Shown here piece after piece: positions 27,716 through 36,320 of a stretch of DNA of 64,000 nucleotides (its first letter is position 1; each line of letters opens with the position of its first letter). This stretch comes from Halotalea alkalilenta DSM 17697. GTDB lineage: Bacteria; Pseudomonadota; Gammaproteobacteria; Pseudomonadales; Halomonadaceae. Made by a program: the position numbers and the translations under genes. The notes under the pieces are model-generated. The model searched no databases. It saw nothing but the letters and a program-made list of their open reading frames with translations, and was not told where the DNA came from. Where the stretch lies: assembly GCF_000621205.1 (NCBI RefSeq), contig NZ_KK211231.1:115623-179622 (forward strand), given 5' to 3'.

Positions 27716-29241
27716 CAGGCCTCGGCCTCCATCGCGGCGGCCTCGCAGCCGCTGCCGGCCCGGTGCAGCGTGCGCTCGACCGCGACCAGCCAGCGCCGGT
27801 GGCGACGCTCGGCAGCGGCGACGTCGCGCGGCTCGATGCGCTCGCGCGCCGGCGCCAGGCGTTCGATCGCCTCCGGGTCGGGCCAGACACCGAGCGCCAG
27901 CCCAGCGAGGTAGGCGGCGCCGAGCGCCGAGAGCTCGGCGTGGCACGAGCGCCTGACCGGCAGCGCCAGGACATCGGCCTGGCGCTGCATCAGCCAATGA
28001 TTGGCGCAGGCGCCACCGTCGACCCGCAGCTCAGTGATAGCGAGGGCCTCGCCGCTTGCGCAGTAGCGCATCGCATCGACCACGTCCCTGATCTGGTGGA
28101 CGATCGAATCGAACGACGCACGGGCCAGTTCGGCACGGCTGGTCGAGAAGCTCAGCCCGTCGATCAATCCACTCAGGCCATTGACCCAGCGAGGCGCGCC
28201 CAATCCCACCATCGCCGGCACCAGGATCGCGGCATCCTCCCCGTCGGCCTCGCGGGCCAGCGCGGCCAGCCGCGCGACCGAACCATCGAGTCCGAGCAGC
28301 TGCGCCATCCAAGGCAGGATCGAGGCGCTGACGGTGACATTGCCCTCGAGCGCATAGCAGCGCTCGCCGCCCAGCTGCCATGCGATAGTGGTGGCCAGGC
28401 CCGGCAGCGTGCGGGCTACACCGTGCGTCGCACTCATCACCGAGGAGCCGGTGCCGAAGGTCGCCTTGACCACCCCGGGGAGGAAACCGCCCTGGGCGAA
28501 CAGTGCGGCGTGGGAGTCGCCGATCAGCGCGCCGATCGGAACCCCGCCGGGCAGCCGCCCGCAGGCGCGGGTGACGCCGAAGCGATGCGCCGAGGAGTGG
28601 ATAGTGGGCAGGTTCTCGATCGCCACGCCGAACAGCTCGGCAAGCTCGGGCGACCATTGGCCGCTGGCGATATCGCAAAGTTGGGTACGGGAAGCGTTGG
28701 AGGCATCGGTGGCATGCACGGCGCCGCCGCTCAGCTGCCACAGCAGCCAGCTGTCGACATTGCCGAGCCGGACTCGCTCGCGCGGCGTATCCCGCGCGGC
28801 GTGGTCGAGCAGCCAGCGCATTTTGCTCGCCGAGAACAGCGGATCGATCGGCAGGCCAGTGACGCTGCGGATCCATGCATCCAGGCCATCCTCGACCAAC
28901 CGCTCGCAGTGCGCCTCGGTACGCCGGCACTGCCAGCCGATCACCGGCCCAAGCGGACGGCCATCCCGCGCATCCCAGGCCAGCGCCGACTCCCGCTGCG
29001 CGCTGATACCGATGCCGACCAATGACACCGGACCGCAAGCCTCCAGGCAGCGCTCGATCGCGCAGAGCACCGCCTGCCACAGCTCGCTCGCCGACTGCTC
29101 CACCCAGCCCGCGCGCGGGAAGCGGCAGGCCACCGCGCACTGGCCGAGCGCCAGCGGCGTACCGTCGAGCCCGACCAGCAGCGCCTTGGCGTTGGTGGTG
29201 CCCTGGTCGATGGCGAGCAGGGCGGGCGTCGCCGCGCTCAT
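27715..29241 (-). CDS. FGGY family carbohydrate kinase
   Basis: This 508-residue kinase has N-terminal phosphate-binding AIDQGTTNAKALL, GISAQRESALAWD in the substrate region, ATFGTGSSVM and, near the C terminus, RVDGGACANHWLMQRQAD, the ATP-site signature. The overall look is glycerol kinase-like, but the substrate-contacting residues differ from GlpK, and the context (split transketolase, SDRs) suggests a ketose or polyol substrate such as a pentulose, erythrulose or apulose. Genes on both sides overlap by one to four bases. The product would be the phosphorylated donor used by the transketolase. Confidence 0.85.
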   Translation of the reverse strand: MSAATPALLAIDQGTTNAKALLVGLDGTPLALGQCAVACRFPRAGWVEQSASELWQAVLCAIERCLEACGPVSLVGIGISAQRESALAWDARDGRPLGPVIGWQCRRTEAHCERLVEDGLDAWIRSVTGLPIDPLFSASKMRWLLDHAARDTPRERVRLGNVDSWLLWQLSGGAVHATDASNASRTQLCDIASGQWSPELAELFGVAIENLPTIHSSAHRFGVTRACGRLPGGVPIGALIGDSHAALFAQGGFLPGVVKATFGTGSSVMSATHGVARTLPGLATTIAWQLGGERCYALEGNVTVSASILPWMAQLLGLDGSVARLAALAREADGEDAAILVPAMVGLGAPRWVNGLSGLIDGLSFSTSRAELARASFDSIVHQIRDVVDAMRYCASGEALAITELRVDGGACANHWLMQRQADVLALPVRRSCHAELSALGAAYLAGLALGVWPDPEAIERLAPARERIEPRDVAAAERRHRRWLVAVERTLHRAGSGCEAAAMEAEA

Positions 29242-30185
29242 TTCGCCACCAGCGGCTCGCCGACCAGCCGCTGCGCGGCGTCGACGATACCGTCCACCGA
29301 CATGCCGACGTGATCGAGCAGGAAGTTCGCCTCACCGGTGGGTGCGAAATCCTCGAAGCCCATCAGCTTCATTCGGCACGGCGCCTCGGCGACCACCGCC
29401 TCGGCCACCGCGGAGCCCATCCCGCCGCGCACGCTGTGCTCTTCGAGGGTCAGGATCGCCCCGGTCTGCTGCGCCGCGCGCACGATCTCCCGGCGATCCA
29501 GCGGGGCGATGCTCGCCAGATTCAACACCCGCGCCTCGAGGCCCAGGTCGCTGAGCCGCTCGGCGGCCTCGAGCGCGCGGTGGACCAAGACCCCGCAGGC
29601 GATCAGGGTCAGATCTGCGCCATCGCGCAGCACCTGCGCCCGGCCAGGCTCATAGCGGTAGCGCTCGTCGAGCAGCCGTGGCACGCCGATCCGGCTCAGG
29701 CGCAGGAACACCGGTCCCTCGGCGGCATAGGCGTAGCGAACGGCGGCAGCGGTCTCGACCGGGTCGGCGGGGACGATGATCTCGAGCCCGGGCAGCACCC
29801 GGGTCCAGGCGAGGTCCTCGATCGAGTGATGGGTCGGCCCGAGCTCGCCGTAGGCGACTCCGCTGCTGATCCCGCAGAGCACCACTTGGGCCTGGGAATA
29901 GACGATGTCGGCCTTGATCTGCTCGAGCGCTCTGCCGGTAAGGAAGCAGGAAGCGGCGCAGACGAACGGCTTGTGCCCGGCATTGGCGAGCCCCGCACCG
30001 ACGCCGACCAGGGTCTGCTCGGCGATGCCGACGTTGATCAACCGCTCGGGCCAGCGCCGGCGAAAGCCGGTCAGCTTGCTCGAGCCGATCGAATCGTTGA
30101 CCACCGCGACGATGCGCGGGTCCTGTTCGGCCAGCTCCTCGAGGGTGGCGACGAACGCGTCCCGACAATCGAACAGCTCGCTCAT
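29238..30185 (-). CDS. transketolase, C-terminal subunit (pyrimidine-binding and C-terminal domains)
   Basis: This 315-residue protein covers the Pyr and C-terminal domains of transketolase. NVGIAEQTLVGVGAGLA carries the conserved Glu that activates thiamine diphosphate, THHSIEDLAW is the catalytic His region, and TLEEHSVRGGMGSAVAE belongs to the C-terminal domain. Its stop overlaps the kinase start and its start overlaps the other half, so the two halves are made together. Split transketolases occur in specialised pathways, for example apulose-4-phosphate transketolase, as well as in general metabolism. Confidence 0.9.
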   Translation of the reverse strand: MSELFDCRDAFVATLEELAEQDPRIVAVVNDSIGSSKLTGFRRRWPERLINVGIAEQTLVGVGAGLANAGHKPFVCAASCFLTGRALEQIKADIVYSQAQVVLCGISSGVAYGELGPTHHSIEDLAWTRVLPGLEIIVPADPVETAAAVRYAYAAEGPVFLRLSRIGVPRLLDERYRYEPGRAQVLRDGADLTLIACGVLVHRALEAAERLSDLGLEARVLNLASIAPLDRREIVRAAQQTGAILTLEEHSVRGGMGSAVAEAVVAEAPCRMKLMGFEDFAPTGEANFLLDHVGMSVDGIVDAAQRLVGEPLVAK

Positions 30186-31015
30186 GACGCCACCTCCAGC
30201 TCAGCGAGCGCGGTGGCCAGCTGCTCGCGGCTCGGCACCTTGTGGTGCCACTCGACACGATCGCGGATGAACGATACCCCTTGGCCTTTCACCGTGGCGG
30301 CGATCAGGCAGCGCGGCCGCCCGCTGGTATTCGGCGAGGAGAGCAGGCTTTCGAGCGCGGCGTGGTCGTGTCCATCGACCTCGTGGGTCTCCCAGCCGAA
30401 TGCCGCGAATCGCTCGGCGAGCGGCTCCATGCTGGTCACCGCCGAGGTCCGGTCGCCCTGCTGGAGCTGGTTGCGATCGACGATCAAGGTCAGGTTGTCG
30501 AGGCGCTGGTGGGCGGCGCTCATCATCGCTTCCCAGTTGCTGCCCTCCTGCAGCTCACCGTCGCCGACCACCACGAAGACCCGCCAATCGGCGCCGCTCA
30601 GCTTGCCGCCGATGGCGATGCCGGTGGCGACCGGCAGCCCGTGGCCGAGCGGGCCGGTGCTGGTTTCCACCCCGGGCAGCTTGCGATTGCAAGGATGGCC
30701 ATTGAGCCGTGAAAGGGGCGCGGCGAAGCTCGCCAGCTCCTCGATCGGCAGGAAGCCCGCATAGGCCAGGGTGGTGTAGAGCGCTACCGAACAGTGTCCT
30801 TTGCTGAGCACGAAGCGATCACGGGACTCGGCGTGAGGATCGGTGGGATCGACGCGCAGAACGCCGAAATAGAGCGTGCCGAGAATATCGATGACGGAAA
30901 GATCGCCGCCGACGTGCCCCATCCTGGCATTGACGATGGTGGTCAATAACGTGCCGCGCATTTTCTGACACAGATCGGGGATGTCCTCGGTCGTTAATCG
31001 CGAAGGCAGAGGCAT
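30182..31015 (-). CDS. transketolase, N-terminal subunit (ThDP-binding domain)
   Basis: This 277-residue half enzyme has ARMGHVGGDLSVIDIL, SKGH, STGPLGHGLPVATGIA and the thiamine diphosphate motif GDGELQEGSNWEA...DRNQLQ. I chose ATG 31015, which has AAAGGAG 6 bases upstream; an upstream ATG at 31051 would place the start inside the operator-like dyad. It is the first gene of a ten-gene minus-strand operon running to 20718. Confidence 0.9.
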   Translation of the reverse strand: MPLPSRLTTEDIPDLCQKMRGTLLTTIVNARMGHVGGDLSVIDILGTLYFGVLRVDPTDPHAESRDRFVLSKGHCSVALYTTLAYAGFLPIEELASFAAPLSRLNGHPCNRKLPGVETSTGPLGHGLPVATGIAIGGKLSGADWRVFVVVGDGELQEGSNWEAMMSAAHQRLDNLTLIVDRNQLQQGDRTSAVTSMEPLAERFAAFGWETHEVDGHDHAALESLLSSPNTSGRPRCLIAATVKGQGVSFIRDRVEWHHKVPSREQLATALAELEVAS

Positions 31016-31027
31016 GGCACGCTCCTT

Positions 31028-31041
31028 TGAATAAATATTCA
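31028..31041. promoter_or_regulatory. operator-like dyad, downstream copy
   Basis: TGAATAAATATTCA is a near-perfect palindrome with half-site TGAATA. With two more bases it is repeated exactly, in inverted orientation, at 31211-31226. It lies directly before the ribosome-binding site of the transketolase gene, where a bound repressor would block transcription. The SorC-type regulator in the operon is the likely binder. Confidence 0.5.
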
Positions 31042-31065
31042 TGCTGTGCATATATATTTCACGCC

Positions 31066-31095
31066 ATTAATCACCGCCCCGCCTGGCCAGGTCAA
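31066..31095 (-). promoter_or_regulatory. candidate promoter of the transketolase operon
   Basis: On the minus strand TTGACC (31095-31090) is followed after 18 bases by ATTAAT (31071-31066), resembling -35 and -10 boxes at permitted spacing. Transcription would begin near 31059 and read through the downstream dyad. Other AT-rich candidates exist nearby. Confidence 0.35.
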
Positions 31096-31210
31096 TGGGT
31101 CCGAGGACCAAATCAGAGCAACTTTGGTCTATTCAACTTTTATACTTTTTACAATACGATCAAAAACTTATACTTATGCTCGCCTGGGGTATTTTATTTA
31201 TCCAGAGGAA

Positions 31211-31226
31211 CATGAATATTTATTCA
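31211..31226. promoter_or_regulatory. operator-like dyad, upstream copy
   Basis: CATGAATATTTATTCA is the exact reverse complement of 31028-31043. The centres are 185 bases apart, a distance compatible with a repressor loop. Confidence 0.5.
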
Positions 31227-31384
31227 CCCCTTCTTTCGAGTTCGCCCCCAACAAGTAACTTCGAAACCCACGGGTATCGAGCCGAACGCAAGGCTTCGCC
31301 GGTGCCAGCAGAGGTTGATGACAACCCCCTTTGACCCAGCGACGTCTTCCACGTGCCATCTACGAATGCTCAGTCAGCAGTCTG

Positions 31385-31410
31385 CGGCGGCGCCCCGAGG
31401 GGCGCCGCCG
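31385..31410 (-). terminator. strong hairpin behind engB
   Basis: CGGCGGCGCCCC pairs with GGGGCGCCGCCG around a two-base centre (effectively 11 bp with a four-base loop), about 30 bases after the engB stop. No good T-run follows on the minus strand, but stem strength and position suggest a terminator. Confidence 0.5.
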
Positions 31411-31438
31411 TCATTCAAGCGAGGTCTTGCCTGGCTGC

Positions 31439-32068
31439 TCAGTCGCCGCGCAGCCAGCCGTTCAGGCGCGCCTCGAGAGTATCGAGCCCCTGGCGCGCGA
31501 GGGAGGAGAAGAGCTGCACTTCGACCTGCTCGGTGCGCCCGGCCAGGGCGCGTTCGACCTGGCGCAGCGCGTTGGTCGCCGCGCCGCGCTTGAGCTTGTC
31601 CGCCTTGGTCAGCAGCAGGTGCAGCGGCAGTCCGGCCTGCTCGGCCCAGCCGAGCATCATCTGGTCGAACTCGGTGAGCGGATGGCGCACGTCCATCAGC
31701 AGCACCACGCCCTTGAGCGCCTGACGATGCTGGAGATAGTCGGCGAGATGGCGCTGCCACTCGAGCTTGACCGATTCGGGCACTTTGGCGAAGCCATAGC
31801 CGGGCAGGTCGACCAGCCGACGCTGGTCGTCGAGCGCGAAGAAGTTGATCAGCTGGGTGCGCCCAGGCGTCTTCGAAGTGCGCGCCAGCGCTTTCTGCCC
31901 GGTGAGGGTATTGATCGCGCTCGACTTGCCGGCGTTGGAGCGGCCGGCGAAAGCGACCTCGGCACCGCTGTCCTGGGGACAGGTAGCGAGCGTCGGCGCG
32001 CTGATCAAAAAGCGCGCGGCACGATAGTTGAGAGATACGGCGCGTTCGGCGCTCGGTCGATCCGACAT
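31439..32068 (-). CDS. engB: ribosome biogenesis GTPase EngB (YihA/YsxC)
   Basis: This 209-residue GTPase is needed for 50S subunit assembly. G1 is GRSNAGKSS, the switch region has [15 protein letters not shown]3 is DLPGYG, G4 is TKADKL and G5 is in LFSSL. I chose ATG 32068 as the only start giving normal family length; the longer frame upstream looks like leader sequence. It is divergent from dsbA, as in many gammaproteobacteria, although the cytochrome c4 gene often found between them is absent. Confidence 0.93.
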   Translation of the reverse strand: MSDRPSAERAVSLNYRAARFLISAPTLATCPQDSGAEVAFAGRSNAGKSSAINTLTGQKALARTSKTPGRTQLINFFALDDQRRLVDLPGYGFAKVPESVKLEWQRHLADYLQHRQALKGVVLLMDVRHPLTEFDQMMLGWAEQAGLPLHLLLTKADKLKRGAATNALRQVERALAGRTEQVEVQLFSSLARQGLDTLEARLNGWLRGD

Positions 32069-32391
32069 GCTGGATATCCTGCCCGCGATGGAGCTTGGCT
32101 TGCCCGGGCTGGGGTTGGGGCCCGGTGGGTGAGCCGCCCGCCCTCGGTTGCGCACCGATGGAGCTGTGGACGGTGATTCGATTCGCTTCGAAAGACGCTT
32201 GGATCGCGCGTCCCTAGGGCTAAAGTGTACCATTGAGTCCAGGATCGCGCGCCCGGCGGGGTTCAACCCCCGAGCGGCGAAGATGCACCAGTGGAACCGA
32301 TCGGCCGAGTATCGCTCTAACCCAGCGGTGCGCGGCTCGAGTGCTCGGTGCAGCCAGCGCGAGGATGTCCATCATCAGGAGAACGAGAGCA
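32069..32391. other. 323-base divergent control region between engB and dsbA
   Basis: No gene is seen. On the minus strand TACACT (32229-32224) looks like a -10 box for engB, giving a leader of about 150 bases. The dsbA side has no obvious promoter by eye. Confidence 0.35.
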
Positions 32392-33027
32392 ATGCTGAAG
32401 AAACTGGCGACCATCGCCTTCGCCGCCGGTCTGAGCGCAATCGCCGCCACCGCGAGCGCCCAATCGAACCCGGGCTACACGGTACTCGACCAGCCGGTCA
32501 GCCATGACACCGCCGACGGCAAGGTCCTGGTCCAGGAAGTGTTCTGGTACGGCTGCCCCCATTGCTATGCGCTGGAGCCCGACTTCGAGCAGTGGGCGAG
32601 CGAACAGCCCGATGATATCGACGTCGAGCGCCTGCCCGGCACCATGGGACGCAACTGGGTGACCCACGCCCGCGCCTACTATACGGCCGAGGATCTCGGC
32701 ATCCTCGATCAGACCCACAAGCCGTTCTTCGATGCGATCCATAAGAACGGCCAGCCGCTGGACAGTGACGCTGCGATCGCCAAATTCTATGCTGATTACG
32801 GGGTCAGCGAGCAGCAGGCCCAGGAGACGCTGGAGTCGTTCGGGGTGAAGAGCCAGGTCAACCAGGCGCATGCCCAAATGCGCGCCTACCAGCTGATGGG
32901 CGTACCGGCGATCGTCATCGACGGCACCTACGTGATCACTCCGAGCACCGCAGGCGGGCTGACCAACATGCTCACCGTCGCCGATCAGGTGATCGAACGA
33001 GTGCGCAGCGAACAGGCTTCGAATTGA
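32392..33027 (+). CDS. dsbA: thiol:disulfide interchange protein DsbA
   Basis: This 211-residue periplasmic oxidase introduces disulfide bonds. A signal peptide ends at ATASA (about residue 23), the active site CPHC is at residues 55-58 in FWYGCPHCYA, and the cis-proline is in MGVPAIVID. I chose ATG 32392, which gives the intact signal peptide, with AGGAGA upstream. It is followed closely by an EEP-family gene, probably in one transcript. Confidence 0.95.
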   Translation: MLKKLATIAFAAGLSAIAATASAQSNPGYTVLDQPVSHDTADGKVLVQEVFWYGCPHCYALEPDFEQWASEQPDDIDVERLPGTMGRNWVTHARAYYTAEDLGILDQTHKPFFDAIHKNGQPLDSDAAIAKFYADYGVSEQQAQETLESFGVKSQVNQAHAQMRAYQLMGVPAIVIDGTYVITPSTAGGLTNMLTVADQVIERVRSEQASN

Positions 33028-33086
33028 ATCCAGCGGTCGGCGGCCCCAGCGCCGCCGACCGCTGCCAGCCAGGAGGATCGATCGAG

Positions 33087-33959
33087 TTGAACGATGCACG
33101 CAAGGAAGCCGGTCCTTCACACCCGACGAGCGCGGGCATACAGGCGGCACCGGCTCCTCGCAGAATCAAGCTGATGACCTTCAATCTCCAGGTCGGCATC
33201 AGCACCCGAGCCTACTACCAGTATCTCACCAACGGCTGGCAGCACTTCCTGCCCAACGCCAAGCGCGGCAAACGCCTGGCGTTGATCGGCGAACTGCTGC
33301 GCGGCTACGACCTGGTCGCACTGCAGGAGGTCGACGGCGGCAGCTTTCGCTCCGGCAACATCAACCAGATCGACTATCTCGCCAGCCGCGCCGACATGCC
33401 GTACCGCTTCCAGCAGCTCAACCGCAATCTCGGCCGGTTCGCGCAGCACAGCAACGGGCTGCTCTGCCGGCTGCCCGCGGCGCGGGTGGAAAACCACCGC
33501 CTGCCGGGGCCGCCGGGGCGCGGTGCGATACACGCACGCTTCGGTATCGGTGACGACGCCCTGCACGTGTTCGTCGCCCATCTGGCGCTGGGCGCCAAGA
33601 CCCAGGCCCGCCAGCTCGACTACCTCAGCGAGCTGATCTCGCCACTGCGCCATGTGGTGCTGATGGGCGATCTTAATTGCACCGTCGAGCAGATGCGCAA
33701 GCATCCACGCTTCTTCGAATCCATCGATCTCCAACCGCTCGAAGCGCTGCTGAGCTATCCGGCCTGGCAGCCGAAGCGTGCGCTCGACCACATTTTGATC
33801 TCGAGCACCCTGACCGTGCGCCAGTACAGCGTGCTCGACCAGCTGTTCTCCGACCACCTGCCGGTAGCCGCCGAGATCGAGCTGCCCGAGGCCTGCGCCG
33901 TCGCGCTCGACGAGGCCTCCGATATCTGGATACCGCCGCCCAAGACCGTGCTGGTCTAG
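33087..33959 (+). CDS. endonuclease/exonuclease/phosphatase family protein
   Basis: This 290-residue protein has the EEP fold: MTFNLQVG near the N terminus, ALQEVDGG with the metal-binding Glu, MGDLNC for the catalytic Asp-x-Asn, and SDHLPVAAEI for the final Asp-His. The start appears to be TTG 33087, with AGGAGG 10 bases upstream; a TTG at 33024 overlapping dsbA is possible but lacks such a site. A gene of this family follows dsbA in pseudomonads too. Substrate (DNA, phosphoinositide or other) unknown. No signal peptide was seen. Confidence 0.82.
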   Translation: MNDARKEAGPSHPTSAGIQAAPAPRRIKLMTFNLQVGISTRAYYQYLTNGWQHFLPNAKRGKRLALIGELLRGYDLVALQEVDGGSFRSGNINQIDYLASRADMPYRFQQLNRNLGRFAQHSNGLLCRLPAARVENHRLPGPPGRGAIHARFGIGDDALHVFVAHLALGAKTQARQLDYLSELISPLRHVVLMGDLNCTVEQMRKHPRFFESIDLQPLEALLSYPAWQPKRALDHILISSTLTVRQYSVLDQLFSDHLPVAAEIELPEACAVALDEASDIWIPPPKTVLV

Positions 33960-33970
33960 GGCGGCGCCGC

Positions 33971-35254
33971 TCAGCCGAACAGGCCGTAGAGCGTAGCCGA
34001 GATCGCCACCACCCCAACCACGACGACGAACGGGTTGGAAGGGGCTCGGCGATAGCGAGCCAGCGCCGGCACGGTGGCGATCGCGATCATCGGCATCAAG
34101 AACAGCAGCGCCGCGATCACCGGACCACCAAGCCCCTCGATCAGGCCGAGAATGCTCGGATCCAGCGTTGCGACACCCCAGCAGACCGCGGCGATCCCAA
34201 GCGCGCAGCCCCATTCGAACGTCCGCCCCAGCCCGCCCCCATGGCGCCCGCCGAGCAGGCCGCGCAGGCCCTCCCGCGCACCGATGTAGTGGCCGAGGAA
34301 CGACTTGCCGATGGCGATGAAGGCGATCAACGGCGCGGCCAGCGCGATCAGCGGGGTGTCGAGGCGATTGGCGAGATAGGACAGGATCGACACGTTCTGT
34401 GCCTTGGCCGCGGAGAGATCGGCCGGGGTCAAGGTCATCACGCAGCTGAACACGAAGAACATAACCGTGACCACCATCATCAGATGGGCGATCGCCAGCA
34501 GCCGCGACGCCTGCTGGGAGGCCGCGGCGCCATAGCGGCGATGCTGGTCGACGGCGAAGGCCGAGATCATCGGCGAGTGATTGAACGAGAATACCATCAC
34601 CGGCACCGCCAGCCACAGGGTCAGCGACAGACCACCGAAGTCGATCGGCGCACCGGCGGACGCGAGGAAGGCGCCGTCCCAATGCGGGATCAAGAACAGC
34701 GCCAGTGCGATCAGCGCGGCGATGAATGGATAGACCAGCATGCTCATCGCACGCAGGATCAGCCGCTGGCCGCCGCGTGCGACCAGCACCAGCGAGGCGA
34801 TCAGCATCGCGGCCAGCCAGGCGCGCGGCGGCGCGCTCAAGCCAAGCTGGTGCTCGATGAAGCTCTGCACGGTGTTGGTGATCGCCACGCTATAGACCAG
34901 CAGGATCGGGAAGATCGCGAAGAAATAGAGCAGCGTCACCGCCCGCCCGAGGGTAGCACCGAAGTGGCGCTTGAGCGTGTCGGTGATGTCGACGTCCCCC
35001 GCCTCGGCGCCGGAGAGCACGAAGCGGGTCAAGCCACGGTGGGCGAAGAAGGTGATCGGAAAGGCGAGCAGCGCGATCATCAAAAGCGGCCAGAACCCTC
35101 CGATTCCTGCGTTGATCGGTAAAAAAAGCGTCCCTGCACCGACCGCCGTGCCGTAGAGACCGAGAATCCAATGCACGTCACGCCGGTCGAGCGCGGCGGG
35201 GGTGGATTGTACGAAGGAGCGGTCCTGCTCGACCGCGCTGCGGGTTTCTTTCAT
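33971..35254 (-). CDS. HAAAP-family serine/threonine:proton symporter (SdaC-like)
   Basis: This 427-residue membrane protein has about 11 hydrophobic spans. WILGLYGTAVGAGTLFLPIN in the first helix is almost diagnostic of the SdaC/TdcC branch, and FSFNHSPMISAF is a conserved central segment. I chose ATG 35254 because it gives an N terminus and length like E. coli SdaC; the longer frame to 35338 lacks a ribosome-binding site. Serine is the best guess as substrate; no serine deaminase gene is adjacent. Confidence 0.87.
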   Translation of the reverse strand: MKETRSAVEQDRSFVQSTPAALDRRDVHWILGLYGTAVGAGTLFLPINAGIGGFWPLLMIALLAFPITFFAHRGLTRFVLSGAEAGDVDITDTLKRHFGATLGRAVTLLYFFAIFPILLVYSVAITNTVQSFIEHQLGLSAPPRAWLAAMLIASLVLVARGGQRLILRAMSMLVYPFIAALIALALFLIPHWDGAFLASAGAPIDFGGLSLTLWLAVPVMVFSFNHSPMISAFAVDQHRRYGAAASQQASRLLAIAHLMMVVTVMFFVFSCVMTLTPADLSAAKAQNVSILSYLANRLDTPLIALAAPLIAFIAIGKSFLGHYIGAREGLRGLLGGRHGGGLGRTFEWGCALGIAAVCWGVATLDPSILGLIEGLGGPVIAALLFLMPMIAIATVPALARYRRAPSNPFVVVVGVVAISATLYGLFG

Positions 35255-35383
35255 CGTCAGGCGTTCCGCGAGGCTGGCTGTTCGTCTCACTGGCGCAGGC
35301 ACGCCGGCGAAGACGAAGCGATTCTTGAAACCGCGCATGTTAGCCGACGAACCAACTTGGTGCGACCGTTCAGCGCCTCGCCC

Positions 35384-35417
35384 ATACCAAGGTACTACTC
35401 AAAGGCAATCCAAGGTA
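35384..35417. promoter_or_regulatory. CCAAGGTA direct repeats upstream of the serine transporter gene
   Basis: CCAAGGTA occurs at 35387-35394 and 35410-35417, the first copy extended to the dyad TACCAAGGTA; ACCAACTTGGT lies nearby at 35351-35361. They sit 100-165 bases upstream of the transporter start in a 241-base gap without genes. They may be operator half-sites. The evidence is visual only. Confidence 0.25.
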
Positions 35418-35495
35418 ATACTCGACGCCCCTCCCGGGTTGCACTCGCGCCAGCACGGGCGGCGCCCAAGATGAGCGATCAACCCCGCTCGGGTA

Positions 35496-36104
35496 TCAAG
35501 CGCGGGGCCGCAGCTCGATCACCCCGGCGGGCGCCAGCGGCGCGAGCATGCGATGCTCACCGAGCGGCGTACCCAGCAGCGAAGCGAGCAGGATCGACAA
35601 TGGATCGCCATGGCTCACCACCAGCAGCGTGGTCGCAGGCGAGGACGCCGCATCCCACCGCTCGAGCGCGTCGCGCATCCTCGCCGCTACCGCTTCCAGG
35701 CTCTCCACCCCGAAGTCGCGATGGGAAGCGTCGACGGCATCGCGCGCCCATACCTCGCTGTAGCGAGCGTCCGGACCGCCCTCGAGCTCCCCGAAGCCGC
35801 GCTCGCGCAGCGCCTCGTCGGCGCTAATCGCGAGCTCGAATCGCTTCGCTACCGCCTGCGCGGTCTCCAGCGCGCGCTTGAACGGCGAGTGGACGATGCG
35901 GGTAGGCACCGTCCAGCGCCATTCGTCGAGCCGGCGATCGAGCTGCACGCGTCCCAGCTCGGAGAGTCCATAGTGGGCCACCGCGACCCGAGGGTCGCTG
36001 ATGATCAATCCGGCAGCGTTGGCCTCACTGTGGGCATGGCGCATCAGCAGTACCCTGCCGCGTAGGCCCGGCACGATGCAGGGCCGCCCCTCGGTCAGCG
36101 ACAT
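35496..36104 (-). CDS. histidine phosphatase superfamily protein
   Basis: This 202-residue phosphoglycerate mutase-like phosphatase has LLMRHAHSEAN (the RHG-type catalytic His), HSPFKRALETAQAV, an acidic residue in ERGFGELEGG and VVSHGDPLS with the second His. I chose ATG 36104, with AAGGAGA about 7 bases upstream. It is divergent from the PhnD-type importer genes. Members include alpha-ribazole and sugar phosphatases; no context decides. Confidence 0.8.
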   Translation of the reverse strand: MSLTEGRPCIVPGLRGRVLLMRHAHSEANAAGLIISDPRVAVAHYGLSELGRVQLDRRLDEWRWTVPTRIVHSPFKRALETAQAVAKRFELAISADEALRERGFGELEGGPDARYSEVWARDAVDASHRDFGVESLEAVAARMRDALERWDAASSPATTLLVVSHGDPLSILLASLLGTPLGEHRMLAPLAPAGVIELRPRA

Positions 36105-36285
36105 ACGTGGTCTCCTTGGGTGATAGACTTGATTGAAAAGATTGGGTGGAAAGAAATGCGCACGCAGCGCCAGACATTGGTCTATCGACGCCCTGGCCAG
36201 GTATTGCCCTGCGATACGATGTCCCGGCCAACTTTCGGCCGTCGCGCTGCTGCTCGTCGATCGAAAGCCAAGCTTAAAACTCACC

Positions 36286-36310
36286 GACTAGGATCAAGCC
36301 GTCCCTAGTC
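36286..36310. promoter_or_regulatory. inverted repeat just before the PhnD-type binding-protein gene
   Basis: GACTAGG and CCTAGTC form a perfect 7-bp inverted repeat around 11 bases, ending 10 bases before ATG 36321. It may be an operator or a leader hairpin that limits translation. Confidence 0.35.
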
Positions 36311-36320
36311 CACCACACGG

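Larger units (their letters stand above)
31016..31438. other. 423-base non-coding control region upstream of the transketolase operon
   Basis: No gene is seen. The part from about 31028 to 31230 is strikingly AT-rich for this genome and holds two copies of one dyad, a promoter-like pair and runs such as TTTTTACAATACG. The remainder holds the strong hairpin behind engB. The genes on both sides are on the minus strand. Confidence 0.6.
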
